In this document: one piece after another, positions 11,839 through 26,139 of the stretch
How positions within the stretch are numbered: the stretch's first letter is position 1
Layout: every line of letters starts with the position of its first letter
From: Lyophyllum atratum
Taxonomy: Eukaryota > Basidiomycota > Agaricomycetes > Agaricales > Lyophyllaceae
DNA length: 64,000 bases
NCBI GenBank assembly: GCA_014905825.1
Contig: JACGCN010000056.1
Location: forward strand, 181,168 to 245,167
Direction of reading: 5' to 3'
Translations under genes and position numbers: made by a program
The notes under the pieces: generated by a model
The model's input: only the letters and a program-made list of their open reading frames with translations
What the model was told of the DNA's origin: nothing
Database searches by the model: none

Positions 11839-13309
11839 CCTCGGTGCCTACTGCCAGGAACCTCGAGGAACATTGCACATGGTCCTTTTCGTAATTCCTT
11901 CCCATCCTAGCACCCCCCTCCATTCCTTTAGGGTCCGCCTCCTAGTACCTTCAGCCCTGCATATCTACAGGCCTTGCGTAGCGCGGTCTTCCTTCCGCAC
12001 CCTGAGCGCTGCCTCTCTCTACGTCAAACTTAACTCCGCGCCTCTTGCGTTACCTCTCCTTACCTTACTCAGTAACACGGTACTAATGACCACTTTCATT
12101 CTGTCATAATGTTCCATACCTATTGGACGTCGCGTGCCTTGCCGCCTTGAGTGCTCGTGCCACTGTCTGCACCTCTCGCTACCTCGATCTTATCTCCACG
12201 CCTCTTGTGTCACGTCTCCGTACCTTATACACTCTTACTCTATCGTGACCTCGCGCCACCGTTTGCACTGGTTGGGTCTGCGTGGCTAATATTGACTAAC
12301 AGGTGTCTGTAGTGTCCGCACTTTACTCTTCATTGTGGTACCCATACACTCCGAGTCTTACTCTTCGTGACCTCGCGCCACCGTCTGCACGGTTGGGTCT
12401 GCCTGGCTGGTATTGTCTAACAGGTATCTGTAGAGTCCGCACTCTTGACCTGCGGTGCCGCCGCAACTACGTGTTCATTGATACACTACTCTAACAGCTC
12501 CCTTGATGAAACTGCGGCTGAATCCACTTCAGCTTCATTCAGTGCAGTACCACCGGTTCGCTCTCGGAGAGCATCCATGTGAACGTCTTCGTGTTTCCCG
12601 TTGAACTCAATCCAAACATCATACTGCCAAAGCCTCCAACCACTTGACTTCGTGATTTTGGACACGCATGACGTGCATCGTTCTTGTATTGATAGTGCCA
12701 TCCGTCATGGTTGGCAAAATCTCCCCATCTTTGCGCTACGGAATCGCCGTGAACCAGTTCTTGTATAATGTATATGCATTGATCCAGCATACCTCTACAC
12801 GAATGTCTGCCAGCGTCCGAGGATCTCTTGTGCTTTCGCATTATCATACGCGGGCATTCTTGGCGGGTATTTCCAAGTGTCTGCCGATGTACTCAGTTGC
12901 CTTGTGGCTCTCTCGACGTGCGAATCACTTGCACATCTTCGTGTCATTCGCGACTCTAGCTGCTTTGCGTTCAGGTTGCCTTCCCGGGCTGAGGGGCAAT
13001 TCATTAGCCGCTACAGCCTACAACCGTCCTTGGATCTGTGAATCTCGCGAAGATCTATGGTCACTGCTTTTGCGTTGTTGGCACCATGTTCCTTCTACTC
13101 GCAAACGTTCGGCCGATATCGTGCAACTGATGGGACATTGTTCTTCTGGACCTTTATTTGTTGCTGGCGTTCCCTGGAGATCAGTGTTCCCCTGTACGCC
13201 AAACTTCTTACACTGGTTCTTATGGATACAGGACTGCTTCGCCCTTTTGCTTGCCAGGTGGGTTCATCGTCCTCAGGCTCCCGATGCGCCTTTGGGCTTG
13301 CTTCTCTTC

Positions 13310-13457
13310 GGGTTTTTCTGTAGCCTTCTCACTCAGATCCCCCCCAGGTTTCTCATGTCGAAAGGCCTCTGAGGCCCCTTTCCCGCTAGTACGGCATCGT
13401 ATGTACATTGCTCGTATCTGATTAGAAAGCATGTCGGTGTTCGGAAAGAAGCGCGAA
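13310..13457 (+). repeat. Split direct repeat B1
   Basis: 148 bp identical or nearly so to 13777-13925, beginning GGGTTTTTCTGTAGCC and ending GCGCGAA. It directly abuts A2. Confidence 0.9.
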
Positions 13458-13659
13458 ATGGGCGTCCTCTGAAAGGAGGCACGGGATGAGAGAGGAACGG
13501 GTTTCGTGCCAAACACGAACACATGACCTGTGCTCGTTGATCCGCAACCACGGTCATCCAGTTCGTCGTTTCGCGCATCTCCTCATCGTGTCCACAGATC
13601 CTCTCACTCTTTCTGTGTTCCTCTTTTTCCTGTACACGCATTCTCGGATTCTCTGACCC
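13458..13659 (+). repeat. Split direct repeat A2
   Basis: Matches A1 at 8281-8482. It joins B1 without a gap, giving the B1-A2 junction expected of the circular intermediate model for these elements. Confidence 0.9.
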
Positions 13660-13776
13660 CACCCACCCCTTCCTTTTCTTCAATTTCAATATTTTTTATT
13701 TTCTTTTTGGTCACCACTTTGTTCTTTCTTTTCGTTTATTAGTACTGTACATATTCTGCCTTTTTCTGTTTGTTAT

Positions 13777-13925
13777 GGGTTTTTCTGTAGCCTTCTCACT
13801 CAGATCCCCCCCAGGTTTCTCATGTCGAAAGGCCTCTGAGGCCCCTTTCCCGCTAGTACGGCATCGTATGTACATTGCTCGTATCTGATTAGAAAGCATG
13901 TCGGTGTTCGGAAAGAAGCGCGAAA
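13777..13925 (+). repeat. Split direct repeat B2 and right end
   Basis: Second copy of B, separated from A2 by 117 bp that include a T-rich tract (about 13665-13740). The element ends at GCGCGAA, after which repeat R resumes at CCTGCACTC. Confidence 0.9.
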
Positions 13926-15250
13926 CCTGCACTCTGAGTCAACCGCGACGGTCACGGAAGCTTGAAGTTGCTTCAAGCCGAAAGGCAGATACTTGCCTTT
14001 CCATTCGTTGTCCCATCGATGAGGTTATCACGATTCACATACGTACACGAGTGGTCCCGCTTTTCGGTTCCTCTGTGTGAAGGTATTTGCGCCTCATCTT
14101 CCACCGAAACACGGGTCCGATGCCACTTCTTCAACAGTTCCCCATTTGCTGCAGCACCAAGCCACCCGGGCTAACGAATATAGCACCCTACATCTACACC
14201 CCATCTATGGTTTCGTACGTATCAGCAATATCTGCAATCTTTGTGCTATTCGTGGCCATGCTGAGAGCCTCGACTTCATTTACTAGCCACTTATCCACGG
14301 GAACCTTTTCAATGACTATCTGCTTCTGCGGTGGACGGCCATTCGCCAATCCTTCGCCTTGTGAGAGCCCTCCTGAACAGCGGTACAGCTTCCATACTCT
14401 GTAGGTGATAGACGGCTATGTTCTCCGGCTAGACGACACCAACCGCGATGATCGATCTGGGACAGCTTCGCAGCGGTTTTGATCGAGGACATGAAAGCAA
14501 CCGCAATACCACGCGACCTCGTGTCTAATTTGACTCTTCGGGTCCTTCGTGGGTGAGCAGTTTATATTAAGCTCACCCTGGATGATAATACTCTGGATAG
14601 AATGTTGAAGTGCACCTCGGTTGGCACTGCGACGAGGCGCAACATGGCAGCCATCGCGCAGCCTGTCCCGAAACACGCTTGTTGTATCTACGTTATGTGG
14701 CAGGTGTCAGCTATGTGCGCCCGTTACTGAGGTAACTCGAGTAATGCGGTTATGGTGGCCTTGATATAGCCGTGGCTATGTGAAAGCGCAGGACCCAAAA
14801 CAATGTTTCGGTGATACCATACCAGCCAAACTTGTATACGAGACTGGATACTCAACTGTCGAAACGCCCGCTTCATAAGACTAAGATATAGCATGGTGTG
14901 TACTTTGCCGTGATTAAAATTCGTAAGCTGATACCATGACATTTTTATCAGCATTGATCGGTATTTTACACGGCCACGCCTGTAACACAACATTCATTTC
15001 GCACTCCTTGTCGGCCCAAGGTCATTCCCACTTCAGCCTAAAAATACACAGGATATGAGTATTCCTCCGCCATCCCGAACGTCAAATTTTCTCAAGGGTG
15101 ACAACTGCCGGAGGGCTCATCTCTCTGTCTACAGGGCGTTGATAATCGACATGAACCCTTGCGCCATTTGTGGATTGCGATGAGCCTTTTCACCAAACCG
15201 AAAGTCTGGTTATCCGCTTCCAAATTTCCCATCCAGCCTTCGCAGCCTTT
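13926..15250. other. Tail of repeat R, then unassigned intergenic DNA upstream of the peroxidase
   Basis: 13926-14010 continues repeat R. No recognisable gene was found in 14011-15250; minus-strand frames at 14416-14676 and 14724-14993 have no family resemblance that I can support. A TGCGCCC at 14716-14722 fits the TGCRCNC metal-response consensus described upstream of some fungal peroxidase genes, but it is a single site about 600 bp from the start codon and could be chance. Confidence 0.4.
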
Positions 15251-15258
15251 ACCAAAGG

Positions 15259-15265
15259 TATAAAG
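15259..15265 (+). promoter_or_regulatory. TATA box of the manganese peroxidase gene
   Basis: TATAAAG lies 65 bp before the start codon at 15324, a usual distance for a fungal core promoter with a short 5' leader. Confidence 0.65.
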
Positions 15266-15323
15266 GGTCATCGCGACTCTGTGCAGAAGGATCAGGTCCC
15301 CCAGCGCTCCTACTAGAAGCGAA

Positions 15324-17194
<1,871 letters not shown>

Positions 17195-17808
17195 ACTAAA
17201 CCCACCAACTCGTTTCTTTGCCTCTCCTATGGTCTCAGGTATCTCCTTTATGTATCACACACGTCCGATCTAGTCCGATGCCAGCTGTCACAGATACTCT
17301 AGTATCGATTTTCCGAACGTCTTGAACGCATGCACGTCGAAATCCTTGAAGTTAATGCTACTGCCTTTTCCTCTATAAGCACGAGGTCCGGTTTGGATGG
17401 AGGCTGCAATCAGTTTGGTCCTAGCGTGTCCCCGATGAATGTTAAGAATAGTACTAAATTCGTGTCAATCGGCCATCTTCGCAACACTGACGTCACTGCA
17501 ACTGGTAGACTCTTTCTCAAGCATATAGCTGATGGTAACGATTAGGCGAAGTCTAAAATATGGTGAGCGCGTACGAAATAAGGAAGCAACGTAGAGTACT
17601 AGGTGTTCGCCTCATTGAATTTATCACCCCTCCGCAAAAATGAACTGCAATACAAATTCTAAAGCGTACAATTGTACAACATTCACAGCCTATTGTATAG
17701 AATCCATACAGCATTCAAATAGCGTCACGATTATGGTTCTCGTATTGCGGTGTCGAAACCCTCTTCTACAGCGCAACGTCAGAATCAGCTAAAGGTTTTA
17801 TGTATTAC
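17195..17808. other. Intergenic, convergent 3' regions
   Basis: Space between the 3' ends of the peroxidase and the membrane-protein gene. AT-rich stretches around 17640-17730 may hold polyadenylation signals. No gene seen. Confidence 0.5.
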
Positions 17809-19528
17809 TTAATCCGGGCGACGTACCTTGATGTCCTTCAACTGCAAATCATTTGTGACCTCCGTCTCGCGGAAGACCTCGATGCGGTACGGCTCCCTCT
17901 GGCTTTCCACGTGTGTATGCGACGTCACTTGCCCATGCGACGCAGGCGGTTGGCGGACCCGGAATTTGACATCGATGCCGCTTGTGGCGTAGTCGGAGCG
18001 CGGAATCATACCCTTGGAGGACATGTAGACGCGGTTGTTGAATACAGCGAGCAGAGTGTTGGAGTATCTGTTTGGGAAGCGCGGTTATATGGAATGCGAG
18101 GTGTGTTCAAGAGTGGAGCTTACAGTTTTCCGAGAGCATAGGCGCTAGTGGAAGGAGTTTTTGATGAGGATTGAAGGATGAGGACGGGTATGGAAACTCA
18201 CGGTGCCATAGAGATGCTTGGGTTTTCCTGTAGGTCGATGATGAGTATACCGTGATCAGACAGAGGCCAGTGGAGCTTACTGGTATCGCTAAAAGGCACA
18301 CGAGGACAACAATCGCCACAGAAGCTGTATGATAACGTTGAGGGAAATCAAATGGTCGCAGTCCTTATAGCAGACATACCCGTGACGGAGTTCGTTTCTA
18401 CTGTCAGGCGTACGATGCGCACCAAAACGCTGTCAGTATTCTGATGCTCACCGCGGGATCTGTGTCGTAAAAGCTACCGTTGCGAGAGCGGTTGAGAAGG
18501 ACATAGCTTGCGGAAAGGATGACAGACGACCTCACCAGGAAGGTCATAACTATTGCGATCAATGTATCAGCAAGGGCACTTCCACCCAGCCACAGCTGCA
18601 CAGTATTGATGTCAGGATGAGTTGAGCCATCGTCGTCATAGGAGCCTTACAGAAAGCTGCCAGGTAAGCTCATGCAGGCGTGCTAGATTCCCAACAGCGA
18701 ATGCCTGGCAAGCATAAAAGATGAATATAGTGAGATTCCATTCAAGAAGTTATGTAACTCACCCCGACGCCCGTCGCGATTGCACCTACGAAGCTCGACA
18801 GTGCAACCTGCGAGAAGACGCCCAGTTAGTCGATAGTTCGAAGACCCTGATGTCAAGGGGACACAAACCAGGAAAACAGCTCCAGGAAGCCACCACGACT
18901 TCTGCAGAACCCATATACGCCAGCAGAAGAACGTCTGCGCGATGAATGCGATGACGCCGTCCAGAATTGGGGCGTCGAAGGCGGAGATAAAAGGGTCGGA
19001 GAGCATGATCATGTTGCCAAAACCTTTCGCGAACCAATGAAATGCATCGGCAGTTCCGAGTACTGACTGTATAGTATCCAGCGCAAAGATGGTGTAGACT
19101 AGAATGCATAATATGGGCGTAAGTCATGAGAAGGCGGGGTGACTTCGCAAGTTACCAAGGACTTTTATCTTCTTTTTATCTTCCGGGAAGCATTGGTGGT
19201 AGACATCTGTAGAGAACCAGAAACAGGGGAATGTGAATGTGGTGAGAGACGACTGGTAGCTTAAACGTACAAGTCTGCATGACGAGTATTCCGTACAAGA
19301 ACCAGTTGAGCATGATCCCCACGAGCTAGAGAGATACCAATGGTCAGATATGCTCCGAGAAAAGTTGCTGTGGCCATTTAATAAGGGACATACTGGTGGA
19401 CCCGCTCTGAAAGCAGAACGCAATAATTTAGGGACTGCCAGTGAAAGCGCTCAAAGGGGAAGAACTCACATAGCAGCGATATTGAGCGGGATCGGCGGCA
19501 ATGGGGCCTGCGATGTCGAGTCCATCAT
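17809..19528 (-). CDS. DUF6534-type multi-pass membrane protein
   Basis: A gene of about a dozen exons. The start at 19528 reads MMDSTSQAPLPPIPLNIAA, the proline-rich opening usual for this basidiomycete family. Short exons then give a first membrane helix (LVGIMLNWFLYGILVMQT), FALDTIQSVLG, FIAQTFFCWRIWVL, the family signature WLGGSALADTLIAIVMTFL, a helix VAIVVLVCLLAIP, and LYSNTLLAVFNNRVYMSSKG near the end. About seven helices are expected and the tail is cytosolic. A 13-nt exon near 19400 is needed to keep frame. The family is expanded in mushroom-forming fungi and its function is unknown. Exact exon borders between 18480 and 18700 are less certain. Confidence 0.85.
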
Positions 19529-21112
19529 ACACAACGTAGAGCTTCGCTGCGGCTGCACAAAAAACGACGGATAAGGGGATGGTAAAATGGAAACCGGAGG
19601 GAGGCGAACAGATCTATTTAGGTTTTGGATCACGATATATGAGTATGTTTGAGGCGTGTCAGCCCTGGACCGACGGCACGCTGTTAGACATTGACCCTGA
19701 AGCTCTGAAGCTTAAGAGCATGGACATGGAGTAAGGTGCCAGATTGGGGCAGATACTGAAGCCGGATACCAAACTTCATACTTCTAGTGGTCGAGGGAAC
19801 GTCGAAGTGCGGTTAGCGACAAACTGCACTGGGACATCGCTGGACACCGTCTTCTGTTGCGCAACAGAGGAAGATCACAATGAGATATTCGAGTAACTCA
19901 GAAGTCGGGATCAGGAAGGATTGATGCAATCTTCGGAGATTCGTGATCGAATGGATTGTCGGAGGGGATAAAAAGGGTGATGCAATCCGGGAGTTGCCAG
20001 AGATGGCCAGAGTCTTCGGTTCGGGTACCTCTCTGACCCTTACCGTGACCCCGCTGACTCAATGGAATCAGCAAACATCGTTGTTTCGATAGGACGAAAC
20101 CAGATCTTTCTCTGAACTTTGCGTCTGGATCGTGTCTTGGCTTGTTGCTACGGGTTTCGAATCTCGACTTTCTATTTCGCATTGTACTATCGATTGTTAC
20201 AATCTCTGCTCAAGGATAGCCATAGATTGCCATACCGCCTAATCTATTAGTCCTGTTAAACCGCCTAGTGAAATCGCTATGTTCCAATCTCATTTATCCT
20301 ATTCCTCAATCATCTTTTAAGCCTCTCTTAGATTGCAATTCGAGCCGTCGGCTGATCTTGCTGAAGGCGGGTCCAACGGACGCTTGCCGAGATAGGACAT
20401 CACTGTAAATTTACTCCTTCAAGATCATCTCGCATCTTATTTCATTAACGGCATGGATCATCCTGTCGCGACTCCAAGAGGTATCTTCGCTTCTTCAAGG
20501 CTTTCCAACCCCGTAATATCAATACATATCAAAGTCTACGCTGGACATCCGGGCCCGGATGCCTCCGTATGTGTAGTTCGCCTCAGATGACTGTAGCCTG
20601 CCACTCGTCTGAAATCTCACCGGTGCCACAAGGAAAATCTGTTTCTCATGTCTCGTTGACGCCAGCAATGTCAGGCGCCTGACCCAGATTCCGAAGCCTC
20701 GCGTCCCTGCGTTGCGCTTTATATTCTGAGAACCAATGGCGTTGTATACAATTCAATTCGCTGAGCCTTCAGCTGCCACTTTGCCAGCACCAGGGCGGCT
20801 TCCCCCTTTGACGGCACCGGGAGAGAGGATGTATGGAGCATGGGAAAAGACGCTAGCGGTTTCTTGGCTACCATGATCAGAATGTTCACCTATATTTCAG
20901 CTTCATGCGGCTGAATGGGACTGATCATCTATTATCGAGGTGTGCGAGCCCAAGAGGACCCAGGCTTCGGAGAACGGACAAGTTCTGTTGTGCTTTGTCC
21001 CTCAATATGTCTAAACAACATTCAAGGCCCTTAGCTATCATCCACCAGATGTATTCTTCCAGAAATCCACGCCTGTGGATGCCACCTCAGACGAGGCCGA
21101 AAAAGCCTTATG
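19529..21112. other. Intergenic region without recognisable gene
   Basis: A minus-strand frame of 94 codons at 19898-20182 and a plus-strand frame of 75 codons at 20905-21132 exist, but neither has recognisable content or plausible splice partners. AT-rich sequence around 20200-20400 looks intergenic. Confidence 0.5.
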
Positions 21113-23023
21113 TTAGATGGGTGCCGCAATGACGGGCTCGTAGAAGTTGCTCGGAGGATCATGTCGTCTCGTCCCAACAAGTTTCCAGCCAGTACTTTCC
21201 AGCAGTGTAGCCAGCTTCCCGATCGTCCGCTCCTGCGAGTTAAGCCACATCATCATCTACCGTGCCCCCGTTAGTGTCAAGTAGAGTAGATATCAATAAT
21301 GGAAAGCGAGGAGCAGCTTACCCCGAGATCGACGACATACGGCATCACGTTCGCCGCGCCAAAGTTCGGCAGGAGGGGCGCAGGAGCTTCGTGGTATTCA
21401 TCATCCAAGTCACAGTCGGTTGTAGGATCATGACACGCGTAGGCAACGATGTTATCGACGATGACCAGCTTCGTGTCAGGCTTTGCGGCCGCTCGGAGGG
21501 CTTTAAGGATTTTAGCGCAGTAGGGATCGGCCCAGTCATGCAGGATCTGCTTTAGTATAAACACGGACGCGTTGGTTATGGGTTGAGGTGCGAAGAAATC
21601 GTGGGCTGGAGGGACCGATATGTCAGATGCATAATATGAAGAATGCCTGAGAAAGCTTACGCGTGAAAGTGAGTCTGCCTGCATCCACGACTTCGGGGTA
21701 TTCTTTGCTCCAATGCTATGTGATTTAGCGTAAGTAGGCTGAAATAGGTTCGCCGGTGAGTTTTGCCATACCATCTTCGCCTCGTCGCATACGGCCTTGA
21801 AATCCTGCACAATGAACTTCAGATGATCGTTGTTCCGCGCGACCGCAACCGATGACGTCCCGATTCCTCCACCAACATCTACGACAAGGGATCCCTTTGG
21901 GAGTGCCTTCCAATCCAACACTGAATCATAACGTCGTGGTCAGAGCAAAATACTTTTCAACCAAGGCGTACAAACCGTCGTCGAGGATGTCAAGCGGCTG
22001 CATCTGTGCGATACCGTGCATGCCAATGGCGAAGCGCCGGCGGCGGTATGACTGCTCTGGAGTTTCATACCACACCCACAGAGGCGTATCGACGTTGAAC
22101 ACGCGGTTAAATGGCGCGTGGATAGGCTCATCTGAGAACGCGGTCTTGGGGTCCTTGAGGTTCTCGAGGAGGTGAGATGAGAACTTCGCGCCATCCCCTG
22201 ATCTGAAGAGCATGTTAATGGACACTGATCGAAACGATGATAAAATGAGAGGCCTACAAATGTTCGACTAAGGCTGCATATCCTGGCGTTCCCTCGTGTT
22301 TATCTTCTGGCCTGCGACACATAGTTTACATAGGACGCCTTGTTGGCCTGTGGCGAAACATACTTTTTGAGGAGCTCCTTGAAACATTTCCCGCTATCCA
22401 TTACGGATGATATCCTCGTGTTGGCGAAAACATCAGGAGTGACCTCCCTGTAGCATTGGTTGAGACACAGCACACGAAGCAGTCTACCTGAAAAATTATC
22501 ATAGTGGTAATCTTAGCGCTTCGCGACAAGAAAACCTACTGAGTTTGTTGCTGTCCACATTACATATTTTCGCAATATCCTTGACGTGCAACCCCTACAA
22601 ACGCGTCAATTAACGTAAACTCCATTCCTACTAAGTGTGAACACGCACCTGCGGCCCCGCATCACGAAGAATCTCCGTCACATTCAGCTCCAAGGCCGTA
22701 CGCAGAGCGGCATTCTTGAAGTGCTATTCCAATACGCGGGTGAGCCTCCTACACAAAGTTCCAAAGACATCGCGACGTACTCCCAGCACGATACTCATTA
22801 ACGACATATGGGGCGGCATAACACGTTCCGCCAGCTGAATCGCAGCAGCCGCGATCACATTCGTCGCATCCACTGCTGCCTGGCTAGCCCGAAACGCCTC
22901 AGATTCGGGGCAAAACGGCTCATTGGCATTCGGAAATGGTGTGTTGTTCTCTTTGCATGCCTGAAGTAGAGCTGATACTGAGGAGGAGATGAGATCGGAG
23001 AGCTGTTGAATTTCCGTAGCCAT
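21113..23023 (-). CDS. S-adenosylmethionine-dependent O-methyltransferase (COMT-like)
   Basis: Multi-exon gene starting at MATEIQQLSDLISSSVSALL (23023) and ending YEPVIAAPI. The N-terminal half has the winged-helix dimerisation region typical of plant- and fungal-type O-methyltransferases (GLHVKDIAKICNVDSNKL near 22580). The SAM-binding motif I is LVVDVGGGIGTSSVAVAR (about 21830-21890). The catalytic-base histidine lies in ILKQILHDWADPYCAKIL (about 21500-21550), followed by TKLVIVDNI. These enzymes methylate hydroxyl groups of small aromatic or polyketide molecules, and the substrate cannot be told. No other secondary-metabolism backbone gene is nearby. Distances between introns were read by eye, with about eight to nine introns. 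Confidence 0.88.
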
Positions 23024-24336
23024 GGCGCGCTGGTGAAAGTATCTGTTGGGAGACGGATGTGTACCTTAAGTATAACGAAGGATGTTCCAACGAAGGTCGC
23101 TCGGGTGAGGCAGATAGTAGTCAGTCTAACCGTCCTTGGCGAGGTGCATGGTGTCCCATAAGGATCCTGGTGAACGATTGATCCGCAAGTCGCCAGGTGT
23201 GGAAACCCATGGACCAAGCTTAAAGGTTCGCGATAGCGTGTCGAAAATCGGGGAAACGTTCAGCGAATTGATGAAATGTTGAAACGTTGATGTTCCGCAA
23301 AAGTAAAAAGGCTTTGATGATCTCGAGCGTCGTAAAATATTGATCTCGGCTACTTGCCGCAACGACCGTCGGACGCGAACAAAGAAGAACGCCCTATGCG
23401 CGCCAAGGGAAGATTGAAGTCGCGTGTATATGACTTCTGATGATCATCGATATCGATGCTTAACGGTAATCAGAAGTCTATCTGGTATCTAGCTTGCATT
23501 TCAGGTTCCTTCAAGACCTCCTTGGTTTAAGAGGCGAAATATGACCTACTCGCCGAGGACACGGAAGATTGGCGGAAACAAGGTATCTCTCGCCCACCCC
23601 CAAAGTTCAAACTCGGTGCCACAGATTCGGGACAGATTGGTATCCTCTGAACTGACATAACTCTACCCCTGACTCTCACCGACATCGTCAGCGTGAGAGG
23701 CGACTAGGAAAGGGACATAGGAGGGCGGGAGGATGGTCTGTCAACCGTGTGTCCTCCGCCGCTGCCAATCTCCTTGTTCCCTGAGCACACGTCCGGTCGA
23801 GTGGACATTGTGTCCACCCGCTCTCCCATGCATATCACGAACCACGCCAACAGGATCATAAGCTCCGAGTCGCCTTGCCAAGCACACGAAAAGTCCAGGA
23901 AACTCCCACCAAGGACGTGCCTGACGTTGCAGTAAATGGTGGCGAGTGGTCCGAAGGAGCGGGTGGCAGCGAAGCCGAAAGCGAAGAGGAGGAATAATGC
24001 CGACGCTTCGACTGATGAAGAGAGCAACGCCAACGGCAGAGGAGACGGGATATTAACCAACTGGTCAAGTCCTTCTCGTCGCCCCAATCTTAGCCATTGT
24101 ATTCGTCCTTGTACATCTGTTCATCTCTGGTCCGCGAACGACACGAAGGGGCCGTATGTTTCTGTGGACCAGGGTAGCACTGCGATCTGCAAGGGCCCTA
24201 GGATGAGTACCTCTGGATTAAGGGGAGCCAAAGACTGAGTGTACGTACCTTCCCTTGTCCCTATACCATGTATCCCTCATCCCGAATCCCATCACACACA
24301 ACATCCCAACCTGCCTCAGGCCCGACCCCACATGCC
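23024..24336. other. Intergenic; one unexplained acidic reading frame
   Basis: Upstream region of the methyltransferase, then a plus-strand frame open from 23783 to 23998. It has no start codon, and its end is rich in acidic residues (GGSEAESEEEE before a stop) like a real C-terminus. No upstream exon could be linked. Minus-strand frames at 23126-23362 and 23704-24087 are not recognisable. Treated as unannotated. Confidence 0.35.
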
Positions 24337-25882
24337 TCAAGGGAAACCATCCCCATCCTGATCTCCCTCCACAAGATCCCACCCATCCTCCTCCTCCACA
24401 ACCCTCACCTCCTCCTTCCTGCCCCGTCTCGTCTGCATCTGGGTCTTCGCGGACCGCGGGCGCATCCGCGACGCAGGATGTGCAGTCGTCGCTTGTAGGA
24501 GCTGCGCGAAGTCGAGTGGGAACCCGGGCGGCGTTGGTGGTGGGAGCGTCGGGTTCGTTTCGTGTGATTTCCTATTGCGTAAGTATAAGCATGAGCCAAA
24601 TGAGTCATGGGGTGAGGAGAGGGAGAGAGGGAGAGTTACCTGCCGAGATCAGCGCTACAGCATACGCTCCAGAGGTTGCTCAGCACGTCTCCGGCCTGCG
24701 CAAGGGGGACGTCGACGTTCTGCGTGTGAGCGAGGTAACAGACGTTGTATAGAAGCATCGCGAGCGCCGTTGTGAATGAGCTTTGGGGTGCTGGATCTGG
24801 TTCGATGTAGGATTCGGAGATGGAGACGGTACGCTGCCTGGGGGCGGAGTCAGATTTGCGGGAAGGAGATGTGGGGGGTGGGGAGCTGGGCGAGGGGGCT
24901 GCGGATGAAAGGTGTAATGGGTGCTTCGCATGCCACCTGTAGAGTCTGTGGTTAGATGGGGAAATGTGTAGAAGAGAGGATAGGACGTACTTTGCCCATC
25001 CACCGAGCTCAGAGCCTTTACCGGCGCCGATGGACGGCTGCCCGACGCCAAGTTTGCCGCCTGACCAGGATATCTCGAAAGGCAGTTTGATCCCGAGATA
25101 AAAGGTTAGGAGCGAGAGGAAGTGGATCGTGTGGGTTATCACGGCGTTTATATGGTCTGGTGGGTATCCTAAACAGGAGGAGACACATGAGTCGGAATGT
25201 GAAGGAGTGTAAAAGCACGTACTTCGAATATCTCCTGGGACAGGGAGAATCAAGTCCCCTATTGTCCATTCCCCCTTTGTTCCTGCTTTACCGCCGATGG
25301 GTGGCCGTCCGCCGACCTCGACCACGTTGAACACCTCGACGAGCTCCTGCACCAGGCCTGAGCGCGCTCGTGCAAGAGTTATAGATAGGGCGTTGAGCTC
25401 TTGCGTCTCGCGCTGCGCTGCGTAATTTGTTGGCGCCGGGTGAGGTAGGAGATTTGCTGCGGATAGGGTGCGCCGACGCGCTGCAAGCCCCTCTCTCAAG
25501 GCCCGAAGCCGATCTCGATCTATTTTGGAATCATCCGTTACAATCCTGATAACAAGGAATAAGGCTACACCCACTCTTATCGTTCTCCTTCCTCAGCCTC
25601 GTAAGGCCACTCAAGACCTCATCGACCCGAGTCTGGTAATCCGCAAGCGTAGCCCGACGCACTCGCGACGGCTGTATGGTTTCAAGAGCCTTGGATGCCT
25701 TGGAAACCTGTTCCTGACGGTCGGAGGCAAAATGTTGTGTTTGGTGTCTAAAATCGCGTAAACTGCATATCGTCTTTCAGAACATGTCACAATCATTCGA
25801 GTGGGTTCTCGACTGACTGGGTTCGTAGGCAATTCTCGCAGAAAAATTGGCGTTGCTTGAGCTCGCAGTTTGTGCAGTCCAT
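24337..25882 (-). CDS. Atg14-like subunit of the autophagy PI3-kinase complex
   Basis: The protein starts MDCTNCELKQRQFFCENCL, giving two CxxC pairs as at the N-terminus of Atg14/Barkor proteins. A coiled-coil stretch follows (DRQEQVSKASKALETIQPSR, then VDEVLSGLTRLRKEN, DRDRLRALREGLAARRR). The Atg14/UVRAG-type domain has WTIGDLILPVPGDIR, then the conserved HTIHFLSLLTFYLGIKLPFE segment and an FTTALAMLLYNVCYLAH helix. The C-terminus ends WDLVEGDQDGDGFP after a basic-acidic tail. Atg14 targets the Vps34 lipid kinase complex to autophagosome formation sites; Vps38/UVRAG is the alternative, but the N-terminal cysteines favour Atg14. About five to six introns, with the last exon reached by a splice near 24560-24640. 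Confidence 0.82.
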
Positions 25883-26139
25883 ACGGCCAGGAGGCTGGAT
25901 GCGAGATGGGTAAGGAAGCGCAGGGCTATGGAATTGTAGGTGGGAGACGTAATGAGCCTTTTAGCACCAAATTGAGATTACGTCGTCGGGATTCGGTTGC
26001 TGCCACGTGGGCGGCACGCGGCCCGACAATTCCCTTCAACTTCAACCTTTGAACAACCTTGACGGCAACGCTGACAGCGTTGACGGTGTTACCGTCAATC
26101 TTACGCACTGGCGAGTTCTTTTTCCCTCCCCCAAAACGC
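25883..26139. other. Intergenic upstream of the Atg14-like gene
   Basis: Short spacer containing a GACGGCAACG-type motif cluster near 26060-26100 that recurs at 45100-45140, at the edge of the duplicated segment to the right. No gene seen. Confidence 0.45.

Larger units (their letters stand above)
8281..13925 (+). mobile_element. Degenerate Ngaro/DIRS-like tyrosine-recombinase retroelement
   Basis: The 5.6-kb insertion has split direct repeats in the order A1-interior-B1-A2-B2, the layout known for Ngaro and PAT-like members of the DIRS order. A1 is 8281-8482, B1 13310-13457, A2 13458-13659 and B2 13777-13925. The empty site is visible in repeat R copy 1, and no target-site duplication is seen, as expected for recombinase-mediated insertion. 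The interior carries a decayed reverse transcriptase/RNase H region on the plus strand, with stops and frameshifts, and a 132-bp tandem repeat. I could not identify the tyrosine recombinase with confidence. Confidence 0.82.

Noticed and set aside
12668..13372. 234-codon frame as the tyrosine recombinase of the element
   Set aside because: Its position is right, but I could not find the R...HxxR...Y pattern, so I did not name it.
8281..13925. LTR retrotransposon
   Set aside because: Repeats are split and lack TG...CA ends and a target duplication.
23704..24087. 127-codon minus-strand frame with hydrophobic stretch
   Set aside because: No splice partners, and an equally good acidic frame lies on the opposite strand; neither can be supported.
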